DNA of 64,000 nucleotides, from the NCBI GenBank assembly GCA_030729925.1, contig JANQWK010000019.1:1-64000 (forward strand), given 5' to 3'. Under the pieces are notes generated by a model. It worked only from the letters and a program-made list of their open reading frames with translations, was not told the origin of the DNA and did no database searches. The position numbers and the translations under genes are program-made. Shown piece after piece: positions 63,489 through 64,000 of the stretch. This DNA comes from Saprospiraceae bacterium (GTDB taxonomy: Bacteria; Bacteroidota; Bacteroidia; Chitinophagales; Saprospiraceae). The number at the start of each line of letters is the position of its first letter. Position 1 is the stretch's first letter.

Positions 63489-64000
63489 TCAGAGCCGAAA
63501 CTTAAATCCGCCATTGACGACAAAACCATCTACGGGAGCGTAAATATCCCGAAAAACAGGGTTTGAAAGGGATCCTGTGTAAATGGAGTCAAATCGCGTC
63601 TGACGCGTATCCAGGAAGTTTTCAAAATTGAGAAAGACAGAAAATCCTTCCCAAATTTTTTCCATCATCAAGCCCGCAATCCAGTACTGTCTTCCTGTCG
63701 TCCCGTCATTCAGCTTTTGAGGACTAAAATAATAGGCCTCCAGCCCTATCTTCAACCGTTCTTCCAACTCATACATCAATACATTGTTCAGTCGGTGCCT
63801 GGCTACCAGCGGAAAGTCCGTTCTTGTGGTGTAGTGTTGTTGTACATCCGCCAGGGTATAGCCAATGAACAGTTTGAAGTCTCCGTAGGTGAGTTTGATA
63901 TTGCTCTCGATGCCTTTGGAATCAACAAAACCGGCCGGTTGTTGAAATTCAAAAAAATCATCGGAAACAGGCACCAAGGTAAGCGGATCCTGCACCCGGG
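63489..64000 (-). CDS. TonB-dependent receptor, C-terminal part (cut by the window edge)
   Basis: Only the last 170 or so residues are in the window; the frame stays open to position 64000. The strands are those of a TonB-receptor barrel end: GIESNIKLTYGDFKLFIGYTLADVQQHY, RHRLNNVLMYELEERLKIGLEAYYF and FLNFENFLDTRQTRFDSIY. The chain ends GGFKFRL, close to the usual aromatic barrel terminus. The FENFLDTRQTRFDS motif is common in receptors for siderophores or metals. It lies opposite the unknown exported protein. Confidence 0.85.
   Translation of the reverse strand, partial: RVQDPLTLVPVSDDFFEFQQPAGFVDSKGIESNIKLTYGDFKLFIGYTLADVQQHYTTRTDFPLVARHRLNNVLMYELEERLKIGLEAYYFSPQKLNDGTTGRQYWIAGLMMEKIWEGFSVFLNFENFLDTRQTRFDSIYTGSLSNPVFRDIYAPVDGFVVNGGFKFRL

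Noticed and set aside
1-64000. tRNA or rRNA genes
   Set aside because: Reading the intergenic stretches, I saw no T-loop motif (GTTCRANNC) with matching arms and no rRNA-like sequence.

Overview
The window looks like part of a Bacteroidota chromosome, most likely from the Saprospiria (inferred from the TonB-receptor/Oar proteins, OmpP1/FadL-type porin, an arginine pathway built on an N-acyl-ornithine transcarbamylase, class II eukaryote-like prolyl-tRNA synthetase, and weak Shine-Dalgarno signals). I assign 54 protein genes, one of them cut by the right edge. I see no tRNA, rRNA, CRISPR array, transposase or phage gene.

Layout. 0.2-7.9 kb: an exported S9 peptidase facing an Oar-like TonB receptor, then an aldo/keto reductase and recX. 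8.0-16.1 kb: an unbroken minus-strand arginine cluster in the order N-acylglutamate synthase candidate, argG, argC, argD, argF', argB, argE', argH. 16.4-22.3 kb: two small membrane proteins, gabD, ddl, an RNA pseudouridine synthase and a radical SAM protein. 22.6-28.7 kb: a complete suf operon (sufB-C-D-S-E-T) ending in an Rrf2 regulator with three cysteines. 29-36 kb: a flavin dehydrogenase with a second S9 peptidase, then an enoyl-CoA hydratase, an acyl-CoA dehydrogenase and an APH-type kinase that together resemble a split ACAD11/levulinate-type 4-hydroxyacyl-CoA pathway. 36-48 kb: a porin and a low-complexity secreted protein, proS, then a minus-strand run with an RDD protein, rlmD, a pseudo-receiver, rmlA, an M20 peptidase and an amidohydrolase. 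48-54.4 kb: a SpoIIM/DUF4129/DUF4350/MoxR/DUF58 operon divergent from the RDD gene. 54.4-55.8 kb: an ECF sigma, anti-sigma and Spy-like trio. 56-64 kb: a ROK kinase, an esterase with a glycogen-binding-like domain, an M17 aminopeptidase, an ATP-grasp ligase, a large exported unknown protein and a partial TonB receptor.

The most unusual element is a short repeat of about 72 bases found nine times, always between genes. It reads GGTTAC-arm, about 20 variable bases, a GTAATC-arm, then a 14-bp hairpin with a TTAA loop. Both helices are kept by paired changes between copies. Nearly all of their non-Watson-Crick pairs are G-U in this orientation and would be A-C in the other, which points to a transcribed RNA. 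Six of the nine copies lie just downstream of a gene in the sense direction. I could not match it to a known family and regard it as the best candidate for something undescribed here.
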